A DNA stretch of 64,000 nucleotides from Paramacrobiotus metropolitanus (Eukaryota; Tardigrada; Eutardigrada; Parachela; Macrobiotidae): assembly GCF_019649055.1 (NCBI RefSeq), contig NW_026570227.1, forward strand, positions 1,922,001 through 1,986,000, in the 5' to 3' direction. Within the stretch, counting starts at the first letter, position 1. Each line of letters starts with the position of its first letter. Shown piece after piece: positions 63,206 to 64,000 of the stretch. The notes beneath the pieces were generated by a model, which worked only from the letters and a program-made list of their open reading frames with translations, was not told the DNA's origin and searched no databases. A program made the translations under genes and the position numbers.

Positions 63206-64000
63206 GCCATGCCATGTGCAGCTGTTCTGTGATGTTGAACCCGGCAGCGTTTAATGCGGCACTCATGTCTGAACGAACCCAAAAGACCGTAAATTTGTAC
63301 TTTATCCCGGAAGCCAAGCCGGCAAATGCCGTCCATCTCCCGCAATATTTTTACATGTGTAATAACGGTGCTAACCTCGTACCAGATCAGCTGTCCTTTT
63401 CTAGTCCAATTTTTTATCGTGCTATCCGTGTACACGAACCGCGAGGTTGCTGCATTATAATTTTGCCGGTTTCAGGATGCTCAGTCACCGAAAAGCGCAA
63501 ATTTAGTATTCAAAACTTTATCCAAATGAGAATGCCAGGCAAACGTTCTCACTCATAGGATGTTTTTGATTTCCTGCTTTGTACAATACATATTCCCATA
63601 AATATGCTGGATGAAGTTACGAATATTCCCTAACGCCTATAATATTAACCACAGCCGATAATTCATTAATCAAAATTAGTTTCGTTATGCTCGTTTCGTT
63701 TCGAAAATTCTTTAGTTTCGTTATTTGAAATTAAAGCGGTAAATGACCTTATTTTTCTAATTGAAAGATGTCTACTTACTACTGATAAACGTTGTGCAAC
63801 AATGGCTCCAGTCGTAAGCCTGTGCCGTTCATTCCGATATACGAGTACATACAATGTAGGACTAAATGGTCGCATAGCCCCATACCCAGCATTCTGTACG
63901 CAAGCGGTGCAGTGCACTTGTACGAAACGGATATTTTGATCTCAGTCGTACAGTGCACTGCGCTGCATTCGTACTGAATGTGGAGATGTTGGGTATGCGA
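63206..64000. other. 3' flank of the integrin gene
   Basis: No further exon seen. A short imperfect hairpin lies near 63906-63960 (GCAGTGCAC...GTGCACTGC). The window ends in unique sequence. Confidence 0.5.

Overview
This is nuclear DNA from an animal. Genes are split by many short introns with GT..AG sites, exons are GC-rich inside AT-rich introns and spacers, and transposon families are dense. The two genes at the left edge belong to a protein family (Tudor-like domain, F-box, conserved C-terminal exon) that I recognise from eutardigrades of the Hypsibius type. The three local rhodopsin-like receptors with degenerate motifs also fit a tardigrade. I infer a hypsibiid-like eutardigrade. The species call rests on memory of the family, not on a search.

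Layout, left to right. 1-5.1 kb: the last exon of one Tudor-like/F-box gene, then a second four-exon copy with one frame break, whose first intron carries a foldback element with a hAT-type MITE nested in it. 6.3-6.8 kb: a dead copy of the 5' part of a receptor gene. 7.8-21.8 kb: a complete, apparently intact Ty3/gypsy-type LTR retrotransposon (identical 160-bp LTRs, target duplication GCATT), then about 67 copies of a 123/124-bp satellite, closed by a lone LTR with the same flanks. Each satellite unit is 99 bp of the DNA beside the insertion plus the first 25 bp of the LTR, so the satellite was born from the retrotransposon insertion junction. 22.9-26.3 kb: LINE and MITE debris.

27.0-35.6 kb: two rhodopsin-like GPCR genes on +. 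The 4-kb intron of the first holds a foldback MITE arm split by a twin-primed (5'-inverted) LINE. 35.9-38.3 kb: an SLC46-like MFS transporter on -, head to head with a pogo/Tigger-type DDE transposase-like gene that has spliced, in-frame introns (38.3-39.6 kb). 40.3-41.5 kb: a secreted protein with tectonin-like repeats. 43.2-44.6 kb: a third GPCR, frame-broken, with a MITE ending 26 bp before its ATG. 44.7-48.8 kb: a type II membrane sulfotransferase of the WSCD type on -, with a foldback MITE and two hairpins in its long intron. 49.6-50.2 kb: two identical tRNA-like Pol III units. 50.8-51.7 kb: an intronless GNAT acetyltransferase. 54.8-57.8 kb: a meteorin-like secreted protein on -. 59.1-63.2 kb: a 19-exon integrin beta subunit.

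The genes do not form one pathway. Several work at the cell surface or outside it (integrin, meteorin-like factor, tectonin-like protein, Golgi sulfotransferase, GPCRs, transporter). The strongest story here is mobile-element dynamics: nested insertions, TTAA-flanked foldback elements repeatedly landing in or next to genes, and a satellite seeded by a retrotransposon end. For the genes whose full exon sets are given, I checked exon joins by codon phase by hand. The first exons of the SLC46-like and Tigger-like genes stay open.
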